Shown here: piece by piece, positions 42,044-51,082 of the stretch | How positions within the stretch are numbered: the stretch's first letter is position 1 | Layout of the letters: each line of letters begins with the position of its first letter | Assembly: GCF_000814675.1 (NCBI RefSeq) | Contig: NZ_JWIG01000021.1 | Coordinates: 124,001-188,000 of the forward strand | Direction of reading: 5' to 3' | DNA from: Pseudoalteromonas distincta | GTDB taxonomy: Bacteria; Pseudomonadota; Gammaproteobacteria; Enterobacterales; Alteromonadaceae | DNA: 64,000 nucleotides | The notes under the pieces: model-generated | Databases searched by the model: none | Told to the model about the DNA's origin: nothing | What the model saw: the letters and a program-made list of their open reading frames with translations, nothing else | Position numbers and translations under genes: made by a program

Positions 42044-42754
42044 TTATGTTGTTTTGCTTAGCTGGTGCCAGTAATTTAACCCCTTCATTACGAGTAATGA
42101 ATCAAAAATACTTCCCTCAAATTGCTGTTGTAAAAGCAAGCCATAGCCACCAGCAAAAATTATTTGTACTTTTTGCTCTGTTTTTTTATCCGTTAAGTGC
42201 AACTTAGCTTGCTCAATTGCTCCAATGGTTGCCACTAAAGCACCATTTTTTAAACCATTAGGCGTGTTTTTACCCAGTTCATTGGTAAATGGAGTTTTAC
42301 CATCATCAAAAACACGTTGAGTATTTTGTGTAAGTGATGAGGTCATTAAATCAAGCCCAGGTAAAATCCAGCCACCTAAATGCAACCCTTCACTACTAAG
42401 CACATCAATTGTTGTCGCAGTACCCGCATCAACAACAATGCATGCTGTGTTTGGATATAACGTAAATCCAGCAATAAGCGCAAGCCACCTGTCTATGCCT
42501 AAGTTAGCTACATGCTCGTAAGCGCATACAAGATTTCCAAGCGTTTTGGTTACCTTGGCTTCAAAACAAATAATATTATTGCTAACCGCTTGCGCGAGAA
42601 TATCGTTTAGTAAATCACTGCGCCCTACACATGCATAAATCACTTCGGTTATTTGTAACCAAGGCAGGTTATTTATATCTGCCGGTTGTGCTTGCTCGTT
42701 ATGCCACAACACAGCTTTTAATGATGTATTTCCTACGTCGATCAATAATCTCAT
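42044..42754 (-). CDS. coaX: Type III pantothenate kinase
   Basis: Phosphorylates pantothenate, the first step of coenzyme A synthesis. The phosphate-binding start LLIDVGNTSLKAVLW, the middle DAGTATTIDVL near residue 115 with the catalytic Asp, GGWILPGL and the C-terminal FAGGYG are family motifs of the ASKHA-fold CoaX. 236 residues, at the shorter end of the family. Its ATG overlaps the birA stop by four bases, so it is coupled to murB-birA. Confidence 0.95.
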   Translation of the reverse strand: MRLLIDVGNTSLKAVLWHNEQAQPADINNLPWLQITEVIYACVGRSDLLNDILAQAVSNNIICFEAKVTKTLGNLVCAYEHVANLGIDRWLALIAGFTLYPNTACIVVDAGTATTIDVLSSEGLHLGGWILPGLDLMTSSLTQNTQRVFDDGKTPFTNELGKNTPNGLKNGALVATIGAIEQAKLHLTDKKTEQKVQIIFAGGYGLLLQQQFEGSIFDSLLVMKGLNYWHQLSKTT

Positions 42755-43743
42755 AATTGCGCCTTTCTAAGGGAGACTTCCCCGCCGTAATAACTTTTTA
42801 CTTCCCCGTCTTGGCGAATTCGTATTCCACCTTGTGCGTCAATACCTTCACATATTCCACGCCAGCTTCTGTGCCCTGTGTTTAGTTCAACATATTCACC
42901 AGCAAACGCATTGAGCGAATTCCATTGCTTATACATAGCTTGCAAACCCGTTTGACGATACTGCGCTAAACGCTGCTCCAAATGATGAGTAAGAGAAGCC
43001 ACAAGTTGGTTTTTATCAAGCTTTTGAGTATGTTGATTTAAGTCGGTCCACGCTTGGTCTATATGCTGACTAAAGCTCTCAGGCATTTGTAAATTAATAC
43101 CGATACCAATCACTAACTGACAAGGTCCTTGCGGTTGTCCATCTAATTCAACCAATACACCTGCAAGTTTTTGCTTATTTATATAAATATCGTTAGGCCA
43201 CTTAAGTTCTACGTCAACTTGGTATAACGTTTTAATAGCATCATAAACAGCTAGGCCTACCGCAATTGATACGCCCATTGCAGCTTGTAAGCCGTCATCT
43301 AAACGCCAAAAGTAACTGTAATACAAATTAGCGCCAAATGGGGATTGCCAAACACGGCCGCGTCTACCACGTCCTGCTTGCTGCATTTCAGCAACAATAA
43401 CAGTGCCAGACTCAAGCGTTGTTTTGGCCTGTATACGGCGCATAAGCTCGCTGTTGGTCGAATCAATAATAGGGTGTACTTCTACATCGGCAGTATTTGC
43501 ACCTAGCGCTTTGTAGTGCTGATCAATTTGCGTTTTATTTAAAAGGCCCACCTGACTATTCAAACAATAGCCTTTGCCAGTCACTTTAAAAATATCCAAG
43601 CCCATTTCTTGTAACGTTTTAATATGTTTACTTACCGCAGCTCGGCTAATACCTAGCTTTTCACCCAAGACTTGACCAGATACAAACCCTCCTTGGTTGA
43701 GTGCATTTAAAATAGCGAGTTTGTTTCCATCAGGTGCTTTCAT
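42751..43743 (-). CDS. birA: Biotin-protein ligase / biotin repressor BirA
   Basis: Attaches biotin to AccB and represses biotin synthesis genes. An N-terminal winged helix-turn-helix (residues about 5-60, LGISRAAVSKHIKTLQEMG) shows it is the bifunctional class. The catalytic part has STNSELMRR, the biotinoyl-AMP loop GRGRRGRVWQSP near residue 120, LKWPNDIYINKQKLAGVLVE and the C-terminal SH3-like cap. 330 residues (321 in E. coli). It overlaps murB by one base and coaX by four. Confidence 0.97.
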   Translation of the reverse strand: MKAPDGNKLAILNALNQGGFVSGQVLGEKLGISRAAVSKHIKTLQEMGLDIFKVTGKGYCLNSQVGLLNKTQIDQHYKALGANTADVEVHPIIDSTNSELMRRIQAKTTLESGTVIVAEMQQAGRGRRGRVWQSPFGANLYYSYFWRLDDGLQAAMGVSIAVGLAVYDAIKTLYQVDVELKWPNDIYINKQKLAGVLVELDGQPQGPCQLVIGIGINLQMPESFSQHIDQAWTDLNQHTQKLDKNQLVASLTHHLEQRLAQYRQTGLQAMYKQWNSLNAFAGEYVELNTGHRSWRGICEGIDAQGGIRIRQDGEVKSYYGGEVSLRKAQL

Positions 43744-44750
43744 TACTTAGGCTCCGCGTTAATATGGCATTCGCTGCGTGCATCCATTAAACGTACTTCG
43801 TGCTCTAACATAATGTTGTAACGCGTATAAACAACTTGCTGAATGTGTTTAATCATTTTTATTAGGTCGCTGCCTTCACTATTTCCGTGATTAACAAGTA
43901 CTAGAGCTTGTTGTTGATGCACTTCTATACCAGCCTCGCGGTGCCCTTTTAAACCACTTTGATCGATTAACCAACCTGCCGCGACCTTGTGATAATTTTG
44001 CCCATATTCGTAATGAGGTAAATCGGCAAATTGCTTTAATAGTTCAGCTAACTGCTGGTTGGTTATTATTGGATTTTTAAAAAAGCTGCCCGCATTGGCA
44101 AGTGTATATGGGTTAGGTAATTTGCTATTACGCGTTTTTATAACCTGTTCGAATACAGCTTGCGGGGTGATGCTTGAGAGCTGCTGCAAAGGGCCATAAC
44201 TTAATACTGGTTGCCATTTTTTTGGGAGTGCTAAGTGTACTTGCGTGATCACCGCTTTATTTTTAAGGGCATGTTTAAATATTGAGTCTCTGTAAGCAAA
44301 TTCACATTGCTCGTTATTTAATGAATGCATAGTGTTAGTGGTTATATCAAAGTACTCTACCAACTCAACAAATTTAGCTATCTCAACGCCATAAGCACCA
44401 ATATTTTGTACCGGCGATGCGCCAACAGTGCCCGGTATAAGTGCTAGATTTTCAAGCCCTGGTATATTTTTCTCTAATAAATAGCTAACTAGTTGATGCC
44501 AGTTTTCGCCTGCGGCAATACTTATTAGTGTGTCGCTCTCGCGCTCGGTAATTTTAATACCTTTTAAAGCTATTTTTATAACCGTACCCATGTAGTCATT
44601 TAAAAATACGGTATTACTGCCCTCGCCCAGCAAACAAAACGGTGCACTAAAACTTTGCGTTTTAAGTTGCTCAAGCTGAGTAATTTCAACAAAATTTTGG
44701 CATTGGCTGTTTAATGCGAATGTATGTAAGGAGTGTAATGAATGCGCCAC
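43743..44750 (-). CDS. murB: UDP-N-acetylenolpyruvoylglucosamine reductase
   Basis: FAD- and NADPH-dependent enzyme that completes UDP-MurNAc in peptidoglycan synthesis. GEGSNTVF near residue 43 and IPGTVGASPVQNIGAYG near 107 bind FAD, and NAGSFFKNP near 223 has the catalytic serine. 335 residues fits the type I enzyme. First gene of murB-birA-coaX, with one-base overlap to birA (TAATG). Confidence 0.97.
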   Translation of the reverse strand: MAHSLHSLHTFALNSQCQNFVEITQLEQLKTQSFSAPFCLLGEGSNTVFLNDYMGTVIKIALKGIKITERESDTLISIAAGENWHQLVSYLLEKNIPGLENLALIPGTVGASPVQNIGAYGVEIAKFVELVEYFDITTNTMHSLNNEQCEFAYRDSIFKHALKNKAVITQVHLALPKKWQPVLSYGPLQQLSSITPQAVFEQVIKTRNSKLPNPYTLANAGSFFKNPIITNQQLAELLKQFADLPHYEYGQNYHKVAAGWLIDQSGLKGHREAGIEVHQQQALVLVNHGNSEGSDLIKMIKHIQQVVYTRYNIMLEHEVRLMDARSECHINAEPK

Positions 44751-44890
44751 AAAGCTCTCTAAAAATACCGGTAACTAATCGCAATAGTTTACCTCATCGT
44801 CGCAAATGTGGCACTAGATTGTAAAAATCACTCAACCCACCGTGTCAATCGTGATATAAAACCAGCACTTTTTTATTTGTGTTCAGAGTA

Positions 44891-46735
44891 ATGATGAAAA
44901 TTAAACCTCTTTTTTTAAGCCTCGCTATGGCGGGTATGTGTTCGCAAGCAATGGCTAATGCGATTGACCAAAACTCGTATGCTAACCTTGATGATGTTGT
45001 TACTACTCACTTAAACCTTGATTTAGATGTCGATTTTGCCGACAAGCAGTTAGAAGGTTTTGTAGAGCATACTCTTCAGTGGAACAACAGCAAAAGTAGA
45101 ACTCTCGTACTTGATACCCGCGACTTAGACATTGATAAAGTAATGTACAAAGATCAAAGCGGTAACTGGAAAAAAGCGACTTTTGATTTAGCTAAGCGAG
45201 ATGACGTTAAAGGTTCAAAGCTTACTATTGTGTTTAAAAACCAAGCTGAAGTAGTTCGTATTTATTACAACAGTCGTCCAGAAGCTTCAGGCCTGCAATG
45301 GTTAACACCAGAGCAAACGGCAAGTAAAACGCATCCATTTATGTACAGCCAATCGCAAGCAATTCATGCACGTAGTTGGATCCCAGTGCAAGATACACCC
45401 GCAATGCGTGTAACTTACTCTGCACGAATTCATACACCAAAAGATATACGTGCTGTAATGAGTGCCGATAACAAAGATGCGCTTTATAAAGATGGCGACT
45501 ACATTTTTGATATGCCACAAGCAATTTCACCTTACCTAATTGCTATTGGCGCAGGTAACTTAGAATTTAAAGCAATGTCGCATCAAACAGGCATATTTGC
45601 TGAACCGACAATTTTAGATGCCTCAGTTGCTGAATTTGACGACACCCAAGCCATGATCGATAAAACAAACGCGATGTACGGCGAATATGCATGGGGTCGC
45701 TACGACTTATTAATGCTACCACCAAGTTTTCCGTTTGGTGGCATGGAAAATCCACGCTTATCATTTATTACTCCAACGGTTGTTGCTGGTGATAAAAGCT
45801 TAGTTAACCTTATTGCCCATGAGCTTGCTCATTCTTGGTCAGGTAACTTAGTAACTAACGCAACGTGGGAAGATTTATGGTTAAACGAAGGTTTTACCTC
45901 GTACGTTGAAAACCGCATTATGGAAGAAGTATTTGGCCGTGACCGTGCGGTTATGGAACAAGCACTTGATTCAGCGTCTTTACGCGCACAACTTAAAACA
46001 ATTGATGCACCAGATACACGCCTTAATTTAAAACTTAACGGCCGCGACCCAGACGATGCGTTTAGCTCAGTGCCTTATACTAAAGGTCAATTATTTTTAA
46101 TTTACCTAGAAAACAAATATGGTCGCGATAAATTTGACCCGTTTGTAAAAGCGTACTTTAAAGAGTTTTCGTTTAAATCTCTTACTACCGCGCAATTTGT
46201 TACTTACTTAAAAGCTAACTTAATTGAAAAGTATCCTGGTGTTGTAAGCATGGATAAAGTAAACGAATGGATTTTTGAACCTGGATTACCAAGTGATGCG
46301 CCAAACCCTACTTCTGATGCATTTGATAAAGTAGATACTGCAACAGCAGCATGGTTAAAAGGCGACACAACTGCAGCTCAACTGCCAACAGCTGATTGGT
46401 CTGTGCATGAGTGGCTACACTTTTTAAATAACTTACCACGTGATTTAAGCCAAGAGCACATGGTAGAGCTTGACTCAGAATTTAACCTAACACAGTCAAC
46501 TAATGCCGAACGTGCATTTGCTTGGTTTATGCTAGCAGTAGGAAATGGTTATCAACCAATTTACCCTGCACTTGATAAGCACTTATCAGGCATTGGCCGT
46601 CGTAAGTTAATTGTACCGTTATATAAATCCCTTATCACTAACGGTAAAAAAGAGTGGGCACAAAGCGTGTACTTAAAAGCACGCCCTGGGTATCACCCAC
46701 TTGCACAAGGTACTATTGACGCATTATTTGAATAA
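44891..46735 (+). CDS. M1-family zinc aminopeptidase (LTA4 hydrolase-like)
   Basis: Exported aminopeptidase. Residues 1-23 form a signal peptide (LFLSLAMAGMCSQAMA). The substrate motif GGMENPRL is near residue 288 and the zinc site HELAHSW with the third ligand Glu in LWLNEGF follows near 315. The C-terminal helical domain (from about 470) is of the leukotriene A4 hydrolase type, ending in KARPGYHPLAQGTIDALF. 614 residues matches the LTA4H-like class, shorter than PepN. ATG 44891 or 44894 is likely; GTG 44879 has no ribosome-binding site. Monocistronic, with a strong hairpin at the end. Confidence 0.93.
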   Translation: MMKIKPLFLSLAMAGMCSQAMANAIDQNSYANLDDVVTTHLNLDLDVDFADKQLEGFVEHTLQWNNSKSRTLVLDTRDLDIDKVMYKDQSGNWKKATFDLAKRDDVKGSKLTIVFKNQAEVVRIYYNSRPEASGLQWLTPEQTASKTHPFMYSQSQAIHARSWIPVQDTPAMRVTYSARIHTPKDIRAVMSADNKDALYKDGDYIFDMPQAISPYLIAIGAGNLEFKAMSHQTGIFAEPTILDASVAEFDDTQAMIDKTNAMYGEYAWGRYDLLMLPPSFPFGGMENPRLSFITPTVVAGDKSLVNLIAHELAHSWSGNLVTNATWEDLWLNEGFTSYVENRIMEEVFGRDRAVMEQALDSASLRAQLKTIDAPDTRLNLKLNGRDPDDAFSSVPYTKGQLFLIYLENKYGRDKFDPFVKAYFKEFSFKSLTTAQFVTYLKANLIEKYPGVVSMDKVNEWIFEPGLPSDAPNPTSDAFDKVDTATAAWLKGDTTAAQLPTADWSVHEWLHFLNNLPRDLSQEHMVELDSEFNLTQSTNAERAFAWFMLAVGNGYQPIYPALDKHLSGIGRRKLIVPLYKSLITNGKKEWAQSVYLKARPGYHPLAQGTIDALFE

Positions 46736-46754
46736 ATAGCGTTAACTAGAAACT

Positions 46755-46779
46755 AAAAAGGGCCAAATTTGGCCCTTTT
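46755..46779. terminator. Bidirectional terminator after M1 peptidase gene
   Basis: AAAAGGGCCAAATTTGGCCCTTTT, a perfect palindrome between two convergent genes. Confidence 0.9.
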
Positions 46780-46793
46780 GTTTTGCTATTTTT

Positions 46794-47393
46794 CTACTTT
46801 GTCACTTTTTCTAAAAAAGCCTTACGCTCTGCAGTTGTGGCTTGTTGCCACCAAAAATCAAGCATTTGCGGCGCACTTGGCATGCCTTTACCTGTAATGG
46901 GTGCTATCGGCTTTATTGGCTGACTAGGACGAGAAGGTCCTGCAGGCATTGTATTTTGCATTACCGGTTTATTGCTTGCTAGCTGCGTGTTAGAAATAAC
47001 ACTTAAAGGCTTAGCAACAGCGCTACTTTTTGCTTTTAAACTAACTTGTGGTGCTTCTGCAAATACTTTTGCAGATACTGCATTTTCAGCACGATTAAAC
47101 ACTAAGGTATAATCTTTACCTGCTTCAACAGTTACACTTACCCAAAATGGTTCCGACTCCACAACTTCATGCGTGTCATAATCATCTTCATATAAATCGG
47201 TATATTTTAGCCTAAGTTGGTAAGTTCCTGGCGCAAGCTCTACATCATCAATACGGCTAAACAAAGAGCTTTCTAGCATTTTATCGCCCACTTGTAGTGG
47301 TACAATTTCTTCTGGAAAGTGAATATTTTCAGCATTAGCCGAAAAACTAAGTAGTAATGCAACTGCGCTACTGATTAAAATTGGTTTAAGCAT
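46794..47393 (-). CDS. DUF2057 family exported protein
   Basis: A 199-residue secreted protein of the YccT/DUF2057 type, function not known. A signal peptide covers residues 1-20 (ISSAVALLLSFSANA). The mature domain starts IHFPEEIVPLQVGDK and has the LAPGTYQLRLKYTDLYEDD and EPFWVSVTVEAGKDYTLVF segments typical of the family. A proline-rich linker precedes the last helix (MLDFWWQQATTAERKAFLEKV). ATG 47393 is chosen because AAAGGAG precedes it. Monocistronic. Confidence 0.87.
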   Translation of the reverse strand: MLKPILISSAVALLLSFSANAENIHFPEEIVPLQVGDKMLESSLFSRIDDVELAPGTYQLRLKYTDLYEDDYDTHEVVESEPFWVSVTVEAGKDYTLVFNRAENAVSAKVFAEAPQVSLKAKSSAVAKPLSVISNTQLASNKPVMQNTMPAGPSRPSQPIKPIAPITGKGMPSAPQMLDFWWQQATTAERKAFLEKVTK

Positions 47394-47485
47394 ATTAACT
47401 CCTTTATTTGATTTCAGTTTGACACTGCTTTGAAAGTTTGTCATTAGTGAGCTTAAAATTCATAACACTTAATTAGGAACACACT

Positions 47486-47854
47486 ATGAGCCAAGAGACT
47501 ATTTTTACCAAAATAATTAATCGTGAAATTCCGGCTGACATTGTCTACGAAGATGAAGACACCCTCGCATTTAAAGATATAAATCCACAAGCGCCATTTC
47601 ATGTGCTAATTATCCCCAAAAAAGCAATTGCTACTATAAATGATATAAATCCTGAAAACTCACATTTAGTAGGCAATTTATACGTTGTTGCGGCAAAATT
47701 AGCTAAGCAACACAATTTTGCTGAGGACGGATACCGCGTGGTCATGAACTGTAACGAACATGGTGGACAAACCGTTTATCACATACATTTACATATGCTT
47801 GGCGGTAAAGAAATGGGATGGCCACCTTACCAAAATGTAAAAAAAGTAAATTAA
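47486..47854 (+). CDS. HIT family nucleotide hydrolase (HinT-like)
   Basis: Small purine nucleoside phosphoramidase-type protein. The histidine triad is YHIHLHMLGG near residue 97 and the N-terminal TIFTKIINREIPADIVYEDE is typical of the HinT branch. 122 residues, nearly the size of E. coli HinT (119). Cytosolic; physiological substrate likely aminoacyl-AMP or similar adenylates by family knowledge. Confidence 0.95.
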   Translation: MSQETIFTKIINREIPADIVYEDEDTLAFKDINPQAPFHVLIIPKKAIATINDINPENSHLVGNLYVVAAKLAKQHNFAEDGYRVVMNCNEHGGQTVYHIHLHMLGGKEMGWPPYQNVKKVN

Positions 47855-48073
47855 TTAAAAATTTTTATCTAACTATTCTGCTCAACCAATTAGTTACAAA
47901 TGTTATGATTTTTCATGGTTATAAAGAATAAATAGTTACTTATTTGCAACATTTTATGTTTAAATAATCGTAAAATCGTATTTGTTATTGAGTGCTTCAG
48001 CGACTTTCTAATACAAAAGGTGCGGAAGTCGTGATAAACTTAAACAGTCAGCTTTATAAAAGAGTATAAAAAC

Positions 48074-48730
48074 ATGAGCAGTTCAGCCTTTTTGTTATTA
48101 GATCAAGAGCCAATTAACACTATTGGTATTAACGTTTTAGAACCTTTGTTAAAAACGCAAGGCCTTGACGTAACCACGGGTACTAATATTTTAGATATAC
48201 CTGAAGGGACTCGACTTTTGTTTATCGAAACATCTAGCAAGGATGCATGGGGAAAACTAAAAGAACAACTAGTAAACCTACGTATTAAATGCGATATCAT
48301 ATTATTTAATCTAGACGAAAACCCTGAGCTTGCTAATCGTGCATTGTTGAGCGGTATTCGTGGCGTATTTTACACAACAGATAACGCCGATGTATTAATG
48401 AAAGGTATTCGCTTACTACTTGAAGATCAGCTTTGGTACCGACGCGATATTATGTGTAATGCATTAAATCGTATGCTGCAATTTAATAAAGATGCGCTGC
48501 ATAAACTAACCGAAGGCGATATTGAGCCTGTTAAACTTACTAAGCGAGAAAAAGCAATAATCTCACTAATGAGTAAAGGTTCGAAGAATAAAGAAATCGC
48601 AGAAGATTTAAGTATCAGTCCACACACAGTTAAAACACATTTATATAGCGCATTTAGAAAAACTAAATGTCGTAACCGTATTGAGCTCCTATCTTGGGCA
48701 CAACAAAATATCCCTGATGAAATTCGTTAA
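48074..48730 (+). CDS. LuxR-family regulator with degenerate receiver (CsgD-like)
   Basis: A 218-residue regulator. The C-terminal LuxR/NarL helix-turn-helix at residues about 150-210 is clear: LTKREKAIISLMSKGSKNKEIAEDL followed by ISPHTVKTHLYSAFRKT. The N-terminal 130 residues have a receiver-like fold, but where the phospho-acceptor Asp is expected the strand reads DIILFNLDEN, so an Asn takes its place, and the N-terminal acidic pair is absent (FLLLDQE). This resembles CsgD and VpsT, which do not depend on ordinary phosphorylation. A role in biofilm or matrix control is inference. A terminator and a hybrid kinase gene follow. Confidence 0.85.
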   Translation: MSSSAFLLLDQEPINTIGINVLEPLLKTQGLDVTTGTNILDIPEGTRLLFIETSSKDAWGKLKEQLVNLRIKCDIILFNLDENPELANRALLSGIRGVFYTTDNADVLMKGIRLLLEDQLWYRRDIMCNALNRMLQFNKDALHKLTEGDIEPVKLTKREKAIISLMSKGSKNKEIAEDLSISPHTVKTHLYSAFRKTKCRNRIELLSWAQQNIPDEIR

Positions 48731-48751
48731 TCATATATTTAGTTTAAAATT

Positions 48752-48779
48752 AAAAACAGACACTTAGGTGTCTGTTTTT
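48752..48779 (+). terminator. Terminator after the CsgD-like gene
   Basis: AAAAACAGACAC-ttag-GTGTCTGTTTTT, perfect 12-bp stem, 22 bp after the stop codon. Confidence 0.9.
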
Positions 48780-48790
48780 GTATGTGTTAC

Positions 48791-48851
48791 ACACTTATTG
48801 AATACCAATTTGCTTGCCTAAGTGATCTGTTTTGATAATTGGTATAAGTGT
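48791..48851. repeat. Short inverted repeat element with ATACCAATT ends
   Basis: ACACTTA-ttgaa-TACCAATT (48791-48810) and its complement AATTGGTA-TAAGTGT (48837-48851) form a 15-bp stem with a 5-nt bulge and a 26-nt loop. It lies between the terminator of the regulator and the hybrid kinase start. The ATACCAATT/AATTGGTAT termini look like those of small dispersed repeats in marine gammaproteobacteria, from memory. It is not followed by a T-run. Confidence 0.6.
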
Positions 48852-48896
48852 ATACTTTTGATAATCTTAGTTTAAAACTACTTTGCTGGAATATTA

Positions 48897-51053
48897 ATGC
48901 TCGACTCTTTCACTCTTTATTTTGCCAGCATCGCCATTATGGTTGTAATGACCTTACTTAACTTTTTGACATGGCGAACAAACAAACAAATATCGGGCAC
49001 GCTGCTATACATTTTCTATCCCATATTGCTATTAGGCTCTGTTATTGGTTTTACGCTTGTTGGTGATACACATAACTTAGTAATTATTAGCGCTGCCAGT
49101 AGCATGATGTTTGCCGCATCAATAGTGCATTGTTTATCGCTCAGTCAGTTTTTAAATTATCACGGCATTGGTTTTAAATTACTTTGCTCAGTGACCGCTT
49201 TTTGCACTGTAATGCTTGGCTATTACACCTTTTTTGACCCATCTTTACACGAAAGAGTGATTGCATCCGATATACAGCACATAGCAGAAGCCGGCTTTTT
49301 ACTCTTTATATTTATTAAGTACGCGCGCAAACCCTACCCTAATGGCAGCATTGTATACATAACCATTTTAACGCTTGTTGCTTTGAGCTTTATCGGCCGC
49401 TCGTTATTTATGGATAACATTGAACAAAAAAACCTTTTAGTAAACGGCTGGTTTAGCTCTTTATTATTTTTAAATGGCGTAATTGCGCCCATGTTTTATG
49501 CTGCAGGTATGGCCTTATTATGTAATGAGCGCAGAGAGCAGCACCTTAATAAACTCGCCGATAAAGCACAAAAAGATTTAGAAATACGCGGGCTCTTTTT
49601 ATCAACTATAAGCCACGAAATTCGCACCCCGCTAAACGGTATTTTAGGCAGCGCCCAACTTGTTATGAACCAAACAAGTGATACCCGCAATAAAGCCTAT
49701 TGCGAGGCGATTATAAATTCTGCCGAATCACTTAATTTATTGGTAGATAAGGTCCTTGATTACGCGAGCCTAGATCAAAGTGACGAAGCGCTTTACGAAG
49801 AAGATGTAGAGTTTAAAACATGGCTTAATAATTTATGTTTATTACTAAGCCCTATGGCCGAGCAAAAGCAGCTAAAATTTGAGCTTATCTATAATATCCC
49901 TGAGCAAGCCTGTTATTACTGCGACCAACAAAAACTTAGACAAATAATTATTAATTTAGTCGGTAACGCTATTAAATTTACAGATCACGGAACCGTTAAA
50001 ATTCAGGTTGATTTAGTATTAGAAAAACAACTTGAGCACACGATAAAAATTAGTGTAAAAGATTCAGGGCCAGGTATTGAAAATGATGAGATAGCCTACT
50101 TAACAGAACCTTATGTACAAAGTAGCGCAGGCAAAGAAAAAGGCGGAACCGGCCTTGGTTTAGCTATTACCAGTCGCCTGCTTGAAAAACTCAGTAGCCG
50201 ACTCGAAATAGCCAGCCAGCTTGGTACTGGTAGTGTATTTAGCTTTACCGTTACTTTTACTTTAGGTGAATTAAGCCTTGTAGAGCAGCGCCATCAAACT
50301 AAAGATTACTTAACAGGTCTTGATGTACTACTGGTTGAAGATTTAGATTTAAATCAAAAAATTGCTATAGAATTTATGGCCGACGATGAACACAAAATTA
50401 AGCTCGCAAAAGATGGAAAAAGCGCCATAGAGCTCATGCAAGCCCACCACTTCGATGTTGTTTTGCTTGATATGAACCTACCTGATTTAACAGGCCAAGA
50501 AGTACTTAAACGTCTAAAACGCATTGATCATAAAAATCAACGAACGCCAGTACTCGCGTTTACTGCAAGCCTTAGTCCTGACGAGGTAAAAGAGTATTTA
50601 GAATTAGGAATAAAAGACATTGTAGGCAAGCCTATTAAGCATGAAAAGCTTCGCCAAGCACTTAGCGACTCTCAATCTAATCAAACTGCGAGCATTGCAG
50701 TAGAGCTTATTGATACCTTGTATGACAAAACAGCGGCCGAAACACTCACCAGCTCATTTAGTGAAGATGAAGTATCGTCGATTTATAATGAGTTTGTGCT
50801 CTCGGCGCGCAACAAGCTAATTCGCTGTCAAAAGCTTATTGATCAACATCCAGAGCAATGCATTAAACTTTTACATCGCCAAGCAAGTACCGCTCTGCAA
50901 CTTGGTTTTAATCGCTATGGTATTGAGCTTAAAAAAATAGAGCGCCGTTTACTCGATAAAAAGCCACATAACGACATGCTTGATGAAGCGTTAGATCTGT
51001 GGCAACGCAGCTTAGAGCAATATTTAAAGTTTGTGCGTGGGCAGTTAGAGTAA
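48897..51053 (+). CDS. Membrane hybrid sensor histidine kinase
   Basis: A 718-residue hybrid kinase. Residues 1-210 contain about six or seven transmembrane helices and no periplasmic domain of note. The kinase core has the H box STISHEIRTPLNGILGSAQ near 241, the N box IINLVGNAIKFTDHG, DSGPGI and GGTGLGLAI. A receiver follows at about 472-590 (LLVEDLDLNQK, phospho-acceptor in VLLDMNLPDLTG, later LAFTAS and GKPI). The C-terminal helical 110 residues look like a degenerate HPt domain: LLHRQASTALQLGF keeps the His and the ALxLG spacing but lacks the usual LKG. Layout as in TorS/ArcB-like kinases. It lies 167 bp after the CsgD-like gene. Confidence 0.9.
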   Translation: MLDSFTLYFASIAIMVVMTLLNFLTWRTNKQISGTLLYIFYPILLLGSVIGFTLVGDTHNLVIISAASSMMFAASIVHCLSLSQFLNYHGIGFKLLCSVTAFCTVMLGYYTFFDPSLHERVIASDIQHIAEAGFLLFIFIKYARKPYPNGSIVYITILTLVALSFIGRSLFMDNIEQKNLLVNGWFSSLLFLNGVIAPMFYAAGMALLCNERREQHLNKLADKAQKDLEIRGLFLSTISHEIRTPLNGILGSAQLVMNQTSDTRNKAYCEAIINSAESLNLLVDKVLDYASLDQSDEALYEEDVEFKTWLNNLCLLLSPMAEQKQLKFELIYNIPEQACYYCDQQKLRQIIINLVGNAIKFTDHGTVKIQVDLVLEKQLEHTIKISVKDSGPGIENDEIAYLTEPYVQSSAGKEKGGTGLGLAITSRLLEKLSSRLEIASQLGTGSVFSFTVTFTLGELSLVEQRHQTKDYLTGLDVLLVEDLDLNQKIAIEFMADDEHKIKLAKDGKSAIELMQAHHFDVVLLDMNLPDLTGQEVLKRLKRIDHKNQRTPVLAFTASLSPDEVKEYLELGIKDIVGKPIKHEKLRQALSDSQSNQTASIAVELIDTLYDKTAAETLTSSFSEDEVSSIYNEFVLSARNKLIRCQKLIDQHPEQCIKLLHRQASTALQLGFNRYGIELKKIERRLLDKKPHNDMLDEALDLWQRSLEQYLKFVRGQLE

Positions 51054-51082
51054 TAGTGAATTAGCTTTAAAAAAGCTAATGA

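Noticed and set aside
42004..42207. Open frame antisense to the end of coaX
   Set aside because: It overlaps the well supported coaX end and starts in a region without a ribosome-binding site; its sequence is low-quality and hydrophobic by chance.
51061..51079. Hairpin TTAGCTT-AAGCTAA after the hybrid kinase gene
   Set aside because: It has no T-run on either strand and a short A/T-rich stem, so it is not listed as a terminator.
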